A stretch of 64,000 nt of DNA from Bacillota bacterium (GTDB lineage Bacteria > Bacillota > Clostridia > Peptostreptococcales > Anaerovoracaceae). A program made the position numbers and the translations under genes. The stretch spans positions 1 to 64,000 of the forward strand of contig JAHZHL010000008.1 in the NCBI GenBank assembly GCA_019420305.1. The letters run 5' to 3'. Under the pieces are notes generated by a model. That model ran no database searches. It saw only the letters and a list, made by a program, of their open reading frames with translations, and was not told the origin of the DNA. Positions 36,241 through 45,118 of the stretch are shown here, in pieces (position 1 is the stretch's first letter; every line of letters begins with the position of its first letter).

Positions 36241-37689
36241 TTAATAACGTCTCCGCTTGGATGAGGAAAGAATATGCATCTCATCCCTGTATTTCGCGAC
36301 GGTTCTTCTCGATATGTCAATGCCTTTTTCCTTCAGCATATTTACCATATCCTGATCACTGTACGGCGATTTCGGATTTTCTCCGTCAATGATCTCTTTG
36401 ATAAAGCTTTTAATACTCTTGGAGGAAATTCCTCCGCCGGTGCCGCCACCCGCAACACCTCCTGAAAAAAAGTATTTAATCTCAAATACTCCCATTGGAC
36501 TCTGCAGATACTTGCCGTTGATGGAACGGCTGACCGTAGACTCATGGATTCCAACTTCCTCCGCAATCTGCTTTAAAGTAAGGGTTTTCAGATATTTGCT
36601 TCCTTTTTCAAAAAAATCTTTCTGATATTTTACAACTGCCTCCACAACATTGTAGATAGTCTGTTTCCTCTGTTCAATGCTCTTAATCAGCCATACCGCG
36701 GAATTCAGGCGATCTGTCAGATATTTGGACAGATTGGAATCCTTTTCCGCTTCATTCAGCAGCCTCTCATAATAGGAACTTACCATCAGATGCGGCGTAC
36801 TGCTGTCATTGACAGTAACCACATAGTCGTCGTCTACCCGTTCCACAAGCACGTCCGGTACAATATACCGCGTATCTGTCTGGCTCGCGAACTGGCGTCC
36901 CGGCTTTGGCTCCAGCCGTTTGATTTCATCCGCCATTGCCTGGACTTCCTTTACACTCAGCCCCATATCTTTTGAGATTGCTCCCAGCCGATTCGCGGCC
37001 AGATCCTCCAAATGATCCTTCAAAACTTTTTCATAGTGCTCGTCAAGAATACCTTTATGCTCCAGCTGAATCAGCAGGCATTCTTTCAGATCTCTTGCTC
37101 CTACGCCGGATGGCTCAAAAGTATGTATAATATCCAGCACTTCCTCAACCTTGTCTTCCGGAGCGCCGGTCGCCTTTGCGATTTCTTCTACAGTCAGGGT
37201 CATATACCCGTTTTCATCCAGGGATTCGATAATATATTTTCCCACAAGGCGGCAGCCTTTTTTGTGGGAAGCGAACTGAAGCTGGAACATCAGATGTTCC
37301 GGCAGCGTAATGTCTGACGTGGTGTACTGTTCATAGGAGTTTTCCTTTTCATCCGGGTCTTTATACTCCCATTGCCGATAGCTGATATCATCATATTGTC
37401 TGTCTTTCAGATATTCTTTCCAGTCAATATCGTTTTCCTGGCCGCCTGCTTCCTCCCGCGCAGACTCCTGTTCCCTGCTGCGTTCTGATTCCCGGCGTTC
37501 CTGCGGTTCGCTGCCGGGTGAGGACGAGCTTTGTTCCAATACCGGATTTGTCAACAACTGTTCCTGTACATAGGAATCCAGCTCCTGTGTATTAAACTGC
37601 AGGATCTGGATTGCCTGGATCAGCTCAGGCGTCATTACCAGCTTCTGTGTCTGTTCAATTGTCAAATCATATCCCAGTCGCATACTCAT
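36241..37689 (-). CDS. rpoN: RNA polymerase sigma-54 factor
   Basis: Sigma-54 (SigL), needed with an activator protein for -24/-12 promoters. The 482-residue protein has the Gln-rich activator-interacting N-terminus (LTIEQTQKLVMTPELIQAIQILQ), an acidic linker, the core-binding region, the HTH (IAEEVGIHESTVSRSINGKYLQSP) and the RpoN box RRTVAKYRDE near the C-terminus. A Gly-rich stretch GGVAGGGTGGG lies before the last domain. The gene is 4.5 kb from the PAS-type sigma-54 activator, and is the likely partner. Confidence 0.97.
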   Translation of the reverse strand: MSMRLGYDLTIEQTQKLVMTPELIQAIQILQFNTQELDSYVQEQLLTNPVLEQSSSSPGSEPQERRESERSREQESAREEAGGQENDIDWKEYLKDRQYDDISYRQWEYKDPDEKENSYEQYTTSDITLPEHLMFQLQFASHKKGCRLVGKYIIESLDENGYMTLTVEEIAKATGAPEDKVEEVLDIIHTFEPSGVGARDLKECLLIQLEHKGILDEHYEKVLKDHLEDLAANRLGAISKDMGLSVKEVQAMADEIKRLEPKPGRQFASQTDTRYIVPDVLVERVDDDYVVTVNDSSTPHLMVSSYYERLLNEAEKDSNLSKYLTDRLNSAVWLIKSIEQRKQTIYNVVEAVVKYQKDFFEKGSKYLKTLTLKQIAEEVGIHESTVSRSINGKYLQSPMGVFEIKYFFSGGVAGGGTGGGISSKSIKSFIKEIIDGENPKSPYSDQDMVNMLKEKGIDISRRTVAKYRDEMHILSSSKRRRY

Positions 37690-37716
37690 TTAACACCTCT
37701 AAAAATATATGCATTT

Positions 37717-37725
37717 ATTATACCA
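37717..37725 (-). promoter_or_regulatory. Extended -10 promoter of rpoN
   Basis: On the minus strand TGGTATAAT is an extended -10 element about 28 bases upstream of rpoN. The -35 region is weak. The same ATATGGTATAAT string precedes the YprB-like gene near 60.86 kb. Confidence 0.5.
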
Positions 37726-37749
37726 TATTTCATGCTTTTTTCTAGGCTT

Positions 37750-38220
37750 TTATCTTAAATTAGGAAAGTCTAACTGCCTGAGGGCTTCGAATAAAATAAT
37801 GTTGGCGGAATTGGACAGATTGAAAGAACGGAGTCTTGTTTCCTCACTCATCGGGATCCGGATCGCTTTGTCCTCATTAGCCTGAATCAGCTCTTTCGGC
37901 AGACCTGCGGTCTCTTTTCCCAGAAGGATCATATCTTCATCCTGATACGAAACTTCCGTATACAGCCGTGAGCCTTTCGTAGTCGCCAGATACATGTTTC
38001 TTCCCTCGTATTGTTTCAGGAACGCATCCAGCCCCGGGTGAATTTCCACCTGCACATAGGGCCAGTAGTCCAGACCTGCCCGCTTGAGACTCTTGTCATC
38101 GATCGAAAAACCAAGAGGTTCTACAAGATGCAGGACACTGCCCGTCGCCGCGCAGCTTCTCGCGATGTTTCCCGTATTCGGCGGAATTTCCGGTTCTACT
38201 AATACAATATGAATTGCCAT
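37750..38220 (-). CDS. trmL: tRNA (cytidine(34)-2'-O)-methyltransferase
   Basis: SPOUT-class methyltransferase that 2'-O-methylates the wobble base of certain tRNA-Leu. I chose the ATG at 38220 (GAGGAGG upstream), giving 156 residues; upstream residues of the longer frame are not family-like. Motifs are HIVLVEPEIPPNTGNIARSC at the start, LGFSIDDKSLKRAGLDYW, GKETAGLPKEL and the C-terminal knot segment IPMSEETRLRSFNLSNSANIILFEALRQL. Convergent with nothing nearby; rpoN follows on the same strand side. Confidence 0.94.
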   Translation of the reverse strand: MAIHIVLVEPEIPPNTGNIARSCAATGSVLHLVEPLGFSIDDKSLKRAGLDYWPYVQVEIHPGLDAFLKQYEGRNMYLATTKGSRLYTEVSYQDEDMILLGKETAGLPKELIQANEDKAIRIPMSEETRLRSFNLSNSANIILFEALRQLDFPNLR

Positions 38221-38291
38221 GTTTTTCCCTCCTCGCACTCTTTTCATTTTGCAGACTGGCGGCAGAAAAGTCAAGAAAATAAAAAATAGTA

Positions 38292-38320
38292 AAGACAAAT
38301 TTATTTTTTTGTTATATAAT
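38292..38320 (+). promoter_or_regulatory. Promoter for hom
   Basis: AAGACA (38292-38297) and TATAAT (38315-38320) are 17 bases apart, 44 bases upstream of the hom start. The -35 is imperfect. Confidence 0.45.
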
Positions 38321-38364
38321 TTTTTAATCAATGCATTTTAGAAGTTCGTAGGAGGTATATCTGA

Positions 38365-39339
38365 ATGAAAACAGTACAGGTTGGATTGCTGGGGCTCGGC
38401 AACATCGGAACCGGCACGTATAAAACCCTGGAAATGAATAAAGAACAAATCGAAGCTGCTGCTGAATGTAAAATTGAAATTACAAAGATTCTGGAAAGAG
38501 ATGTGAATAGAAAGCGGGATATTACCGTTCGTCCGGAACAGTTCACACAGGATCCGGACGCTATTTTTAAAGATCCGGAAATCGATATCGTAATCGAACT
38601 GCTGGGCGGAATCGAACCTGCGACAACATTTATGCTTTCCGCAATGGAAAACGGCAAACACGTGGTAACCGCCAACAAAGCCGCGGTAGCCGCTAATTTT
38701 GACAAACTGATGAAAACTGCCCGCGAAAACGGCGTTGAGTTTCGTTTTGAGGCCAGCGTAGGAGGCGGAATTCCGATTTTGAACGCAATTACGACTGTAC
38801 TTCGTTCCAATCAATTTGAAGAAATACTGGGTATCCTGAACGGCACAACCAACTATATTCTGACACAGATGACGGAATACGGACTGCGTTATGAGGATGT
38901 TCTGAAAAAAGCGCAGGAAAAAGGGTTCGCTGAGGCAGATCCGACCGCAGATGTGGAAGGAATCGACGTCGCGAACAAACTGTCCATCCTCATGGCCCTT
39001 GCCTTTGATACCTATGTCGCTCCGGAAGATATCCCCACAACCGGGATCACCCAGATTACCAGAAAGGATATTACTTCAGCCGCGGTAAACGGCTGTAAAA
39101 TCAAGCTGATCGCTTCCGCGAAGCTTGTGGACGGCAAGCTGGAATACAGCGTAAAGCCGACGCAGCTCCCGAATTCCCATCCTCTGGCTTCGATTAACAA
39201 TGAGTTTAACGCAGTCTTTGTAAAAGGCAACGCGGTGGACGAGCTGATGTTTTACGGTAAGGGCGCAGGCCCTCTGCCTACCGGCAGCGCGGTAATGGGC
39301 GATGTTCTTGAAATTGCGAAATTATGCGGGAGGAAATAA
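38365..39339 (+). CDS. hom: Homoserine dehydrogenase (short form, no ACT domain)
   Basis: Reduces aspartate semialdehyde to homoserine in threonine and methionine synthesis. The 324-residue protein has the Rossmann motif VGLLGLGNIGTGTY, VVTANKAAVA, the family block GILNGTTNYILTQM and AEADPTADVEGIDVANKL. It ends at residue 324, right after the catalytic domain, so it lacks the C-terminal ACT domain that gives threonine feedback in most Firmicute enzymes. The RBS is AGGAGG. A SEC-C protein gene follows two bases later. Confidence 0.95.
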   Translation: MKTVQVGLLGLGNIGTGTYKTLEMNKEQIEAAAECKIEITKILERDVNRKRDITVRPEQFTQDPDAIFKDPEIDIVIELLGGIEPATTFMLSAMENGKHVVTANKAAVAANFDKLMKTARENGVEFRFEASVGGGIPILNAITTVLRSNQFEEILGILNGTTNYILTQMTEYGLRYEDVLKKAQEKGFAEADPTADVEGIDVANKLSILMALAFDTYVAPEDIPTTGITQITRKDITSAAVNGCKIKLIASAKLVDGKLEYSVKPTQLPNSHPLASINNEFNAVFVKGNAVDELMFYGKGAGPLPTGSAVMGDVLEIAKLCGRK

Positions 39340-39341
39340 AA

Positions 39342-39836
39342 ATGACATTATTTAAGGAATGGCGCGATCTGATTGAAAATCAGACGGAAGCTACATTTAA
39401 AGAATTTTGGGACGAATACAGCGGCGCGGAAACACGGATTTACAGCAGCATTCTGGATAATCCGGGAGAAGTTATCTCCGGTGCACTGGGCGAACTTGCG
39501 GCAAAGTATGAAACCCGCCCTGTGATATTTATGGGATTTCTCGATGGAATCAGCAGCAGTCTGCGGAACGAACTTGACTTTGAAAACTTTGACGAGTCCT
39601 CCGCGGTAACGCTGGATATCGATCTCGAAAAGCTGTATTTCAATATGCTTGCTGCTGACGCGGACTATCTTTACTCTCTGCCGCAGTGGGACAGCATCCT
39701 GACAGAGGAAAAGCGCCAGGAAATTGTAAAAGCTTATAAAAAATCGAAGACGGTTGTAAAGGGAAAGAAAATCGGACGCAACGATCCTTGCCCTTGCGGA
39801 AGCGGTAAAAAATACAAAAAGTGCTGCGGACGCTAA
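39342..39836 (+). CDS. SEC-C metal-binding domain protein
   Basis: A 164-residue protein ending in the SEC-C zinc motif GRNDPCPCGSGKKYKKCCGR, as at the C-terminus of SecA. The rest is an acidic helical domain (FKEWRDLIENQTEATFKEFWDEY at the start) without a recognised name. I chose the ATG at 39342, eight bases after GGGAGG; an upstream ATG at 39324 overlaps hom and has no RBS. Function unknown. It is cotranscribed with hom, though a functional link is not evident. Confidence 0.85.
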   Translation: MTLFKEWRDLIENQTEATFKEFWDEYSGAETRIYSSILDNPGEVISGALGELAAKYETRPVIFMGFLDGISSSLRNELDFENFDESSAVTLDIDLEKLYFNMLAADADYLYSLPQWDSILTEEKRQEIVKAYKKSKTVVKGKKIGRNDPCPCGSGKKYKKCCGR

Positions 39837-39846
39837 AAGATTTCCT

Positions 39847-39885
39847 ACCGGTCCTCTTTGTGAGGTCCGGTTTTCTTTTCTTTTT
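39847..39885 (+). terminator. Terminator after SEC-C gene
   Basis: ACCGGTCCTC (39847-39856) and GAGGTCCGGT (39862-39871) form a ten-base-pair stem with one mismatch, followed by a T-rich tail. Confidence 0.8.
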
Positions 39886-39997
39886 GACCTTGGAAGGTGG
39901 CGAGGGCCTTTTTTCTGGCCAAATCGGTCTTTTTAAAATTTGGGGACATATCACATTGACGGCTGACTGCCCAGTTCGCAAATCCTCGAAGCTTTCA

Positions 39998-40630
39998 TCA
40001 CAGCCCCTTCTTTTCACATATGTAACTGATTACACAGTTCTCACAGTCCGGCTTTCTCGCGTGACAGCAGTAACGCCCGTGAAAAATAAAACTGTGGTGG
40101 GCTCTGGACCACCGGTTTTCCGGCAAGACCTCCATCAGCGCCAATTCTGTTTTCAGCACATCTTTCTCCTCTACCAGACCAATCCGGTTCGTAACCCGAA
40201 ATACATGGGTGTCCACCGCGATACGCTGGTGACCAAAACCAACTGCCAGCACCACATTGGCGGTCTTCCGGCCCACGCCCGGAAGTTCGATCAGCTTGTC
40301 ATAGTCCTCGGGTACCCGTCCGTCATATTTTTCCACCAGCATCTGCGCCAGCGCCAGAATATTTTTGGATTTTGTTTTATACATGCCAATCCGCTTGATC
40401 ATCTCCGCGACATCTTCCTGAGATGCTTCTGCCAGAGCATAAGCGTCCGGATATTTTGCAAAAAGCTCCTTTGTCACTACGTTCACACTTTTATCTGTCG
40501 TCTGTGCAGATAAAACAACAGCGATGAGCAGTTGAAATACGCTGCCGTGTTCCAGAGCGCAGTCCGCGTCCGGATATTGCTCCTGCAGCTTATCCAGAAT
40601 TTCATTTACTTGTAATGGACTAAACGCCAT
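39998..40630 (-). CDS. nth: Endonuclease III
   Basis: DNA glycosylase/AP lyase that removes oxidised pyrimidines. The 210-residue protein has the helix-hairpin-helix LPGVGRKTANVVL with the catalytic Lys, the Asp in IAVDTHVFRVTNR and the [4Fe-4S] cluster loop CHARKPDCENCVISYIC. All catalytic residues are present. AGGAGGTAAGGAC precedes the ATG. It is divergent from the NCS1 permease gene. Confidence 0.96.
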   Translation of the reverse strand: MAFSPLQVNEILDKLQEQYPDADCALEHGSVFQLLIAVVLSAQTTDKSVNVVTKELFAKYPDAYALAEASQEDVAEMIKRIGMYKTKSKNILALAQMLVEKYDGRVPEDYDKLIELPGVGRKTANVVLAVGFGHQRIAVDTHVFRVTNRIGLVEEKDVLKTELALMEVLPENRWSRAHHSFIFHGRYCCHARKPDCENCVISYICEKKGL

Positions 40631-40746
40631 GTCCTTACCTCCTTATCATTCTGATTACGATTATACATGGCGTAATTTCCGTTTACAACCTTGATCGATT
40701 TCTTGATAATATTTTGATTTTTCTAAAAATTTTTTCAAAAAACTAG

Positions 40747-40774
40747 TTACATTCCAGCTGTTTTATTGTATAAT
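40747..40774 (+). promoter_or_regulatory. Promoter for permease-dihydropyrimidinase operon
   Basis: TTACAT (40747-40752) and TATAAT (40769-40774) are 16 bases apart, giving a leader of about 44 bases before the permease start. The leader is too short for a riboswitch. Confidence 0.6.
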
Positions 40775-40824
40775 TATGGTACGTACTAATTTCCGCAATT
40801 ATATTTAAAATTGGAGGTGTTTAA

Positions 40825-42432
40825 ATGTCAACGCACACACAAATTGAGAGAAACGGTCTGTTTGAATTGACCGACGAGGCGCGTGCGGAACTGGTGTCTT
40901 CCAAGTATTATAATGAAGACCTTGCTCCTACGTCCGTATCTCAGAGAACATGGACTACATACAACATTACAATGCTATGGGTCGGCATGTCCATCTGCGT
41001 TCCGGCTCTTTCCCTCGCCACAGGGCTTGTAAGCCAGGGGGTTTCTCCATGGCTCGCGGTTCTGAATGTAGCGCTGGGGAACATCATCATCCTGATTCCG
41101 ATTCAGCTCAACTCTCAGATCGGGTGTAAGTACGGCATCCCGTTCCCTGGCTTTGCCAGATTGACCTTTGGTTCAATCGGCGCGCACGTTCCGGCTCTTT
41201 TGAGGGCGATCACCGCCTGCGGCTGGACAGCGATTCAGGCCTGGGTCGGCGGCGGCGCGGTCGCCGCGATTATCGGCTGTTTCGCGCCAAAATTCATGGA
41301 TACGAACTGGACGATCAATCTCCCTTCCTGGGGCGGAATGCAGGCCACTTCGACGGGAACCTTCATCGGCTATATCATTTTTATGGTATTTGTCGCTTGG
41401 GTTGCCTATAACGGAGTGGAGCGAATCAAGTGGGTACAGAACATCGGCGGACCGATTCTGATTGTCCTCATGATCGCTTTAATGTTCTGGTCCGTAAAAA
41501 TCGGAAACGACGCGGGTTTCTCCTTTGGAGAAATTATGGGTCAGCCGAACAATCAGGAGCTGATTGACGCGTCAGGAGGAAACTTTGCCGTTATTTATCT
41601 GGTCGGGCTGATGGGAAATATCGCCTTCTGGGCTACCATGGCTCTGAACATCCCGGATTTTTCCAGATACGCTTCTTCCCAGAAAGCTCAGTTCAGAGGA
41701 CAGCTTTATGGTATGCCGCTACCGATGGCGTTCTGCGCATTCGTCGGCGCTCTCTATGCCCAGTCCGCAGAGCTGCATAATACGGCACATGGCCTTCAAG
41801 AAGGGGCTGCGGGTTGGTATAATCCTTTCGACGTTGTATCCGTACTTTATAACATCAACAGCAAAATTATCGTGCTCATCGCTTCCATCGGTGTTATCAT
41901 GGCGACCATTACAACCTGTGTAGCCGCGAATGTAGTCGCTCCGGCAAACGGATTCTCCAACCTGTCGCCAAAGCGGATTTCCTACAAGAAGGGTGTACTG
42001 ATTGCGGTATTCATTGCTTTCTTCATTCTGCAGGCGTGGTGGATCTATGGTTCCGGCGGAGCATTTTTCACCTGGATGAATGCCTACGGCACAATCCTGG
42101 CTCCAATTGCCGCGATCTTCATAGCCGACTACTTTATCTGCAAGAAAAGATATGTGGATATCGCGGCTCTTTTCAAAGGACAGGATGGAAGGTATCATTA
42201 TCACAACGGCATTAACTGGGCTGCCATTATCGCCTGGGTAGTCGCTTTCATCTTCCCGCTCTTTATTTACTTTGGAGTGCAGGGAGCATTCTGGACATTT
42301 ATCAATTCCATCAACTACATCTGGTCCTTTGTTGTCGGATTTGTCGTATACCTGTTACTGATGAAGACCGGCCTGGCCAAGGATTCTTATATGACAGAGG
42401 ATGAACACGAAACTCTGACCAGAAGATCTTAA
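40825..42432 (+). CDS. NCS1 family nucleobase/hydantoin permease
   Basis: A 535-residue, twelve-helix transporter of the nucleobase:cation symporter-1 family (PucI/Mhp1/DAL type). Signatures are the N-terminal NEDLAPTSVSQRTWTTYNI, GIPFPGFARLTFGSIGAHVPALLRA, GWTAIQAWVGG, NIPDFSRYASSQKAQ and GTILAPIAAIFIADYF. GGAGGTG precedes the ATG. With the dihydropyrimidinase gene 99 bases downstream, the likely substrate is a pyrimidine, dihydropyrimidine, hydantoin or allantoin. The substrate cannot be fixed from sequence alone. Confidence 0.93.
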   Translation: MSTHTQIERNGLFELTDEARAELVSSKYYNEDLAPTSVSQRTWTTYNITMLWVGMSICVPALSLATGLVSQGVSPWLAVLNVALGNIIILIPIQLNSQIGCKYGIPFPGFARLTFGSIGAHVPALLRAITACGWTAIQAWVGGGAVAAIIGCFAPKFMDTNWTINLPSWGGMQATSTGTFIGYIIFMVFVAWVAYNGVERIKWVQNIGGPILIVLMIALMFWSVKIGNDAGFSFGEIMGQPNNQELIDASGGNFAVIYLVGLMGNIAFWATMALNIPDFSRYASSQKAQFRGQLYGMPLPMAFCAFVGALYAQSAELHNTAHGLQEGAAGWYNPFDVVSVLYNINSKIIVLIASIGVIMATITTCVAANVVAPANGFSNLSPKRISYKKGVLIAVFIAFFILQAWWIYGSGGAFFTWMNAYGTILAPIAAIFIADYFICKKRYVDIAALFKGQDGRYHYHNGINWAAIIAWVVAFIFPLFIYFGVQGAFWTFINSINYIWSFVVGFVVYLLLMKTGLAKDSYMTEDEHETLTRRS

Positions 42433-42469
42433 AAAGACGTTTTAAAATTACTGCCGGACTATATACATT

Positions 42470-42506
42470 ACTGCAGGAGCCTTTGCGATCCAGAGGCTCT
42501 TGCAGT
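42470..42506 (+). other. Intercistronic hairpin, no T-run
   Basis: ACTGCAGGAGCCT (42470-42482) pairs with AGGCTCTTGCAGT (42494-42506), 13 pairs with one G-U. No T-run follows, so it is more likely an mRNA processing or stability element than a terminator. The next gene has its own AAGGAGG. Confidence 0.6.
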
Positions 42507-42531
42507 ATATACGGGAAAAGGAGGTTCTATT

Positions 42532-43953
42532 ATGGATTTATTAATCAAAGGCGGCACGGTGGTAACAGCACAGTCCAGCTTTAAAGCCGACGTAGCCGTA
42601 AAGAATGGAAAAATCACAGGAATCGGCGCGAATCTCAGGCCGGAAAAAAATACAGAGGTTGTCGACGCAAAGGGAAAGCTTGTGCTTCCCGGCGCTATCG
42701 ACGGACATACACACCTGGCAATGCCTTTTGGGGGAACCATTTCCACGGACGACTATTACGCGGGAACCCGTTCCGCTGCCTGCGGCGGTACGACGACCGT
42801 CTTTGATTTTGTCCTTCAGGGACAGGGGGAACCCATGCTCGACGCAATTAAGAGAAGAGACGCGCTGGCCGCGCCTGACGCGGCGGTGGATTACGCGTTC
42901 CACATCGGCGTCGGCGATGTAACCACCGATGAAATGCTGGATACCATGGAAGATGCCATGGCATATGGCGTTACCTCGTTTAAGGTATTCATGGTTTACG
43001 ATTTCGGGGTAGATGACGGGCAATTTTTCAAAACATTAGTAAAGGCGAAAGAAATCGGCGCGCTCGTAGGTGTCCACGCTGAAAACCGGGATGTAAACAA
43101 TGTGCTCATCGCTCAGTATCTGGCGGAAGGCAAGACCGACGCGTGGTGGCATTACATGTCCAAAAACGAAGCGGTAGAAGGGGAAGCGGATGTCAGAGCC
43201 ATCAACCTTGCGAAAATGGCCGGTACCTCGCTTTACATCGTGCATCTGGCGAATAAGCAGGGAATGGACGCGGTGACCGAAGCCCGCGATCAGGGATATC
43301 CGATCTTCGCGGAAACCTGCCCTCAGTACCTCTATTTTACCAGCAAGGTCTACAAGGACGGCATTCCGGAACAGGATCTGAGAGCTCGCGATTTTGTCTG
43401 CTCCCCTCCGATGAAGGGAAAAGAATCCCAGGACGCGCTGTGGGAAGGAATCAAACGCGGCGATATTTCTACGGTAGCAACGGATCACTGTCCGTTTACA
43501 AAAGCGGAAAAAGACTGGGGAATCACCCAGAAAGACGGAACTCCCGGCAACTTCACCACCATTCCAAACGGCTGCGCAGGAATTGAAAACATGTATCCTT
43601 ATATGCTGTCTGAGGCAAATAAAGGGAGGATTTCTTTCAATAAAGCAGTGGAACTGTGTGCCACCAACCCTTCCAAACTGTTCGGTCTGGATCACCTGAA
43701 AGGTGCTCTGCAGGTAGGACTGGACGCGGATATTGTAATCTACGATCCAAAGAAAACCTTCACTATTACAAATGACGCCATGCATGGCGATACGGATCAT
43801 ACGATCTGGGAAGGGGCAAAATTAAAGGGATACCCCGAAGCCACCTACAGCAGAGGAAATCTGGTCTACAAAGATGGCGAATTCCTTGGCAGACGCGGCG
43901 ATGGGAAGTTCATCAAATGCAAGCCGATTAAGCTGAAAACTCCACAGCTTTAA
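42532..43953 (+). CDS. hydA: Dihydropyrimidinase
   Basis: Zinc amidohydrolase that opens dihydrouracil/dihydrothymine or hydantoin rings. The 473-residue protein has metal ligands in DGHTHL near residue 60, the carboxylated Lys in TSFKVFMVY near 150, His in VGVHAENRD near 182, His in YIVHLANKQG and Asp in VATDHCPF near 315. Length and the MDLLIKGGTVVTA start are standard. It forms an operon with the NCS1 permease; beta-ureidopropionase and dihydropyrimidine dehydrogenase genes are not in this window. Confidence 0.94.
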   Translation: MDLLIKGGTVVTAQSSFKADVAVKNGKITGIGANLRPEKNTEVVDAKGKLVLPGAIDGHTHLAMPFGGTISTDDYYAGTRSAACGGTTTVFDFVLQGQGEPMLDAIKRRDALAAPDAAVDYAFHIGVGDVTTDEMLDTMEDAMAYGVTSFKVFMVYDFGVDDGQFFKTLVKAKEIGALVGVHAENRDVNNVLIAQYLAEGKTDAWWHYMSKNEAVEGEADVRAINLAKMAGTSLYIVHLANKQGMDAVTEARDQGYPIFAETCPQYLYFTSKVYKDGIPEQDLRARDFVCSPPMKGKESQDALWEGIKRGDISTVATDHCPFTKAEKDWGITQKDGTPGNFTTIPNGCAGIENMYPYMLSEANKGRISFNKAVELCATNPSKLFGLDHLKGALQVGLDADIVIYDPKKTFTITNDAMHGDTDHTIWEGAKLKGYPEATYSRGNLVYKDGEFLGRRGDGKFIKCKPIKLKTPQL

Positions 43954-43962
43954 TTCGCCATT

Positions 43963-43994
43963 AAAAGAGGGCCGTTCGACTACGGTCCTCTTTT
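43963..43994. terminator. Bidirectional terminator between hydA and GGDEF gene
   Basis: AAAAGAGGGCCGT (43963-43975) pairs with ACGGTCCTCTTTT (43982-43994), 13 pairs with one G-U, and has T-runs on both strands for the convergent genes. Confidence 0.88.
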
Positions 43995-43999
43995 ACGAT

Positions 44000-45118
44000 T
44001 CAGTTTCTTGGCTCTTCCTTAAAAAACACAATATTTCCCTTTTTTCCTTTTTTAGCACGATACAACGCCTTATCACTTTCCGCAATCGCCGTTTCCATCT
44101 TTCCTGTAAAGCGGGTCAGACCAATACTTACAGATATCGGGACACTCTTCCCTTCGCGATTCCGGTATCCCATCAGCTGCTTCTGAAAATCCTCCAGCTG
44201 CTCTCGTACATGGGCAGAATCCGAGTCAAAAATGACTGCGCAGAATTCATCTCCTCCATACCGGAAGCTTTCCATCCAAGGCGACCAGGCCTGACAGGCC
44301 GCGCCAATATAACGCAGCATGTCATCTCCCTGCAAATGCCCATATGTATCATTAATTCGTTTAAAATTATCAATATCCCATATCGCGAAAAATTCCGGCT
44401 GCTGATTTGAACCTCGGCAAAGGCCTCCTTTTCCTCCAAAAAAATCCTCCATTGCCTGTCGATTATGAAGGCCTGTCAGTACATCCGTCCTGCTGGTTTG
44501 CCGCATTTCATTCCAGGCACGTGTACTTTCCGTAACCATTTCTCTTTTTTCAATTTCCAGACGGATAATAAAAAGAGACAACACATATACACCAGACAAA
44601 ATCACAAGAGCCAGAATCAGATTCGCCACGGAAGCACTATCTTCTGTCACACTTTTATCAATACAAAACCTGTCACTGAACAGTCTCCCCATCACAATCA
44701 GAACAAATGTGACGGTTGTCAGCGTTTTGTCTCCATAAAATACCGTAATCATAATCGCCAGTGAAAAAAGCAAACTGGTTGCAGGAAACATCCCGTGAAC
44801 GATCGCGATAACAAAGGAGCATAGAGCCAGGCAGACGGAAAGCGCATAACATTTCACTTTCAGACTCGTCTTTCTTGATTGATACAAAACAAATCCACAC
44901 AGAATCAGCAGAATATTGCATCCTGTTGGCAACAGAAGATACTTGAAAAAGTATTTCTGTGTGCTGCTTTCCATGACGCCTTGTGATGATAGCAGGAAGA
45001 AAAAAAGAACTTCCAGAATAAATGTCACAGCACCCGTGCAGAACAAAGTCAACATATGGATTTCTGCCGCTTTTTTCAGCGGTATGTTATAAACATCCTC
45101 TTTACCTGATTTTATCAT
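44000..45118 (-). CDS. Membrane GGDEF diguanylate cyclase
   Basis: A 372-residue protein with about six membrane helices in the first 195 residues and a C-terminal GGDEF domain. The active-site loop RYGGDEF and the substrate/metal sites DIDNFKRINDTYGHLQGD are intact, so it should make cyclic di-GMP. No RxxD inhibitory site is clearly seen. The N-terminal membrane sensor has no recognised ligand domain. Its start overlaps the small membrane protein gene by 17 bases, which ties it to the DUF5685-dnaJ cluster. Confidence 0.92.
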   Translation of the reverse strand: MIKSGKEDVYNIPLKKAAEIHMLTLFCTGAVTFILEVLFFFLLSSQGVMESSTQKYFFKYLLLPTGCNILLILCGFVLYQSRKTSLKVKCYALSVCLALCSFVIAIVHGMFPATSLLFSLAIMITVFYGDKTLTTVTFVLIVMGRLFSDRFCIDKSVTEDSASVANLILALVILSGVYVLSLFIIRLEIEKREMVTESTRAWNEMRQTSRTDVLTGLHNRQAMEDFFGGKGGLCRGSNQQPEFFAIWDIDNFKRINDTYGHLQGDDMLRYIGAACQAWSPWMESFRYGGDEFCAVIFDSDSAHVREQLEDFQKQLMGYRNREGKSVPISVSIGLTRFTGKMETAIAESDKALYRAKKGKKGNIVFFKEEPRN

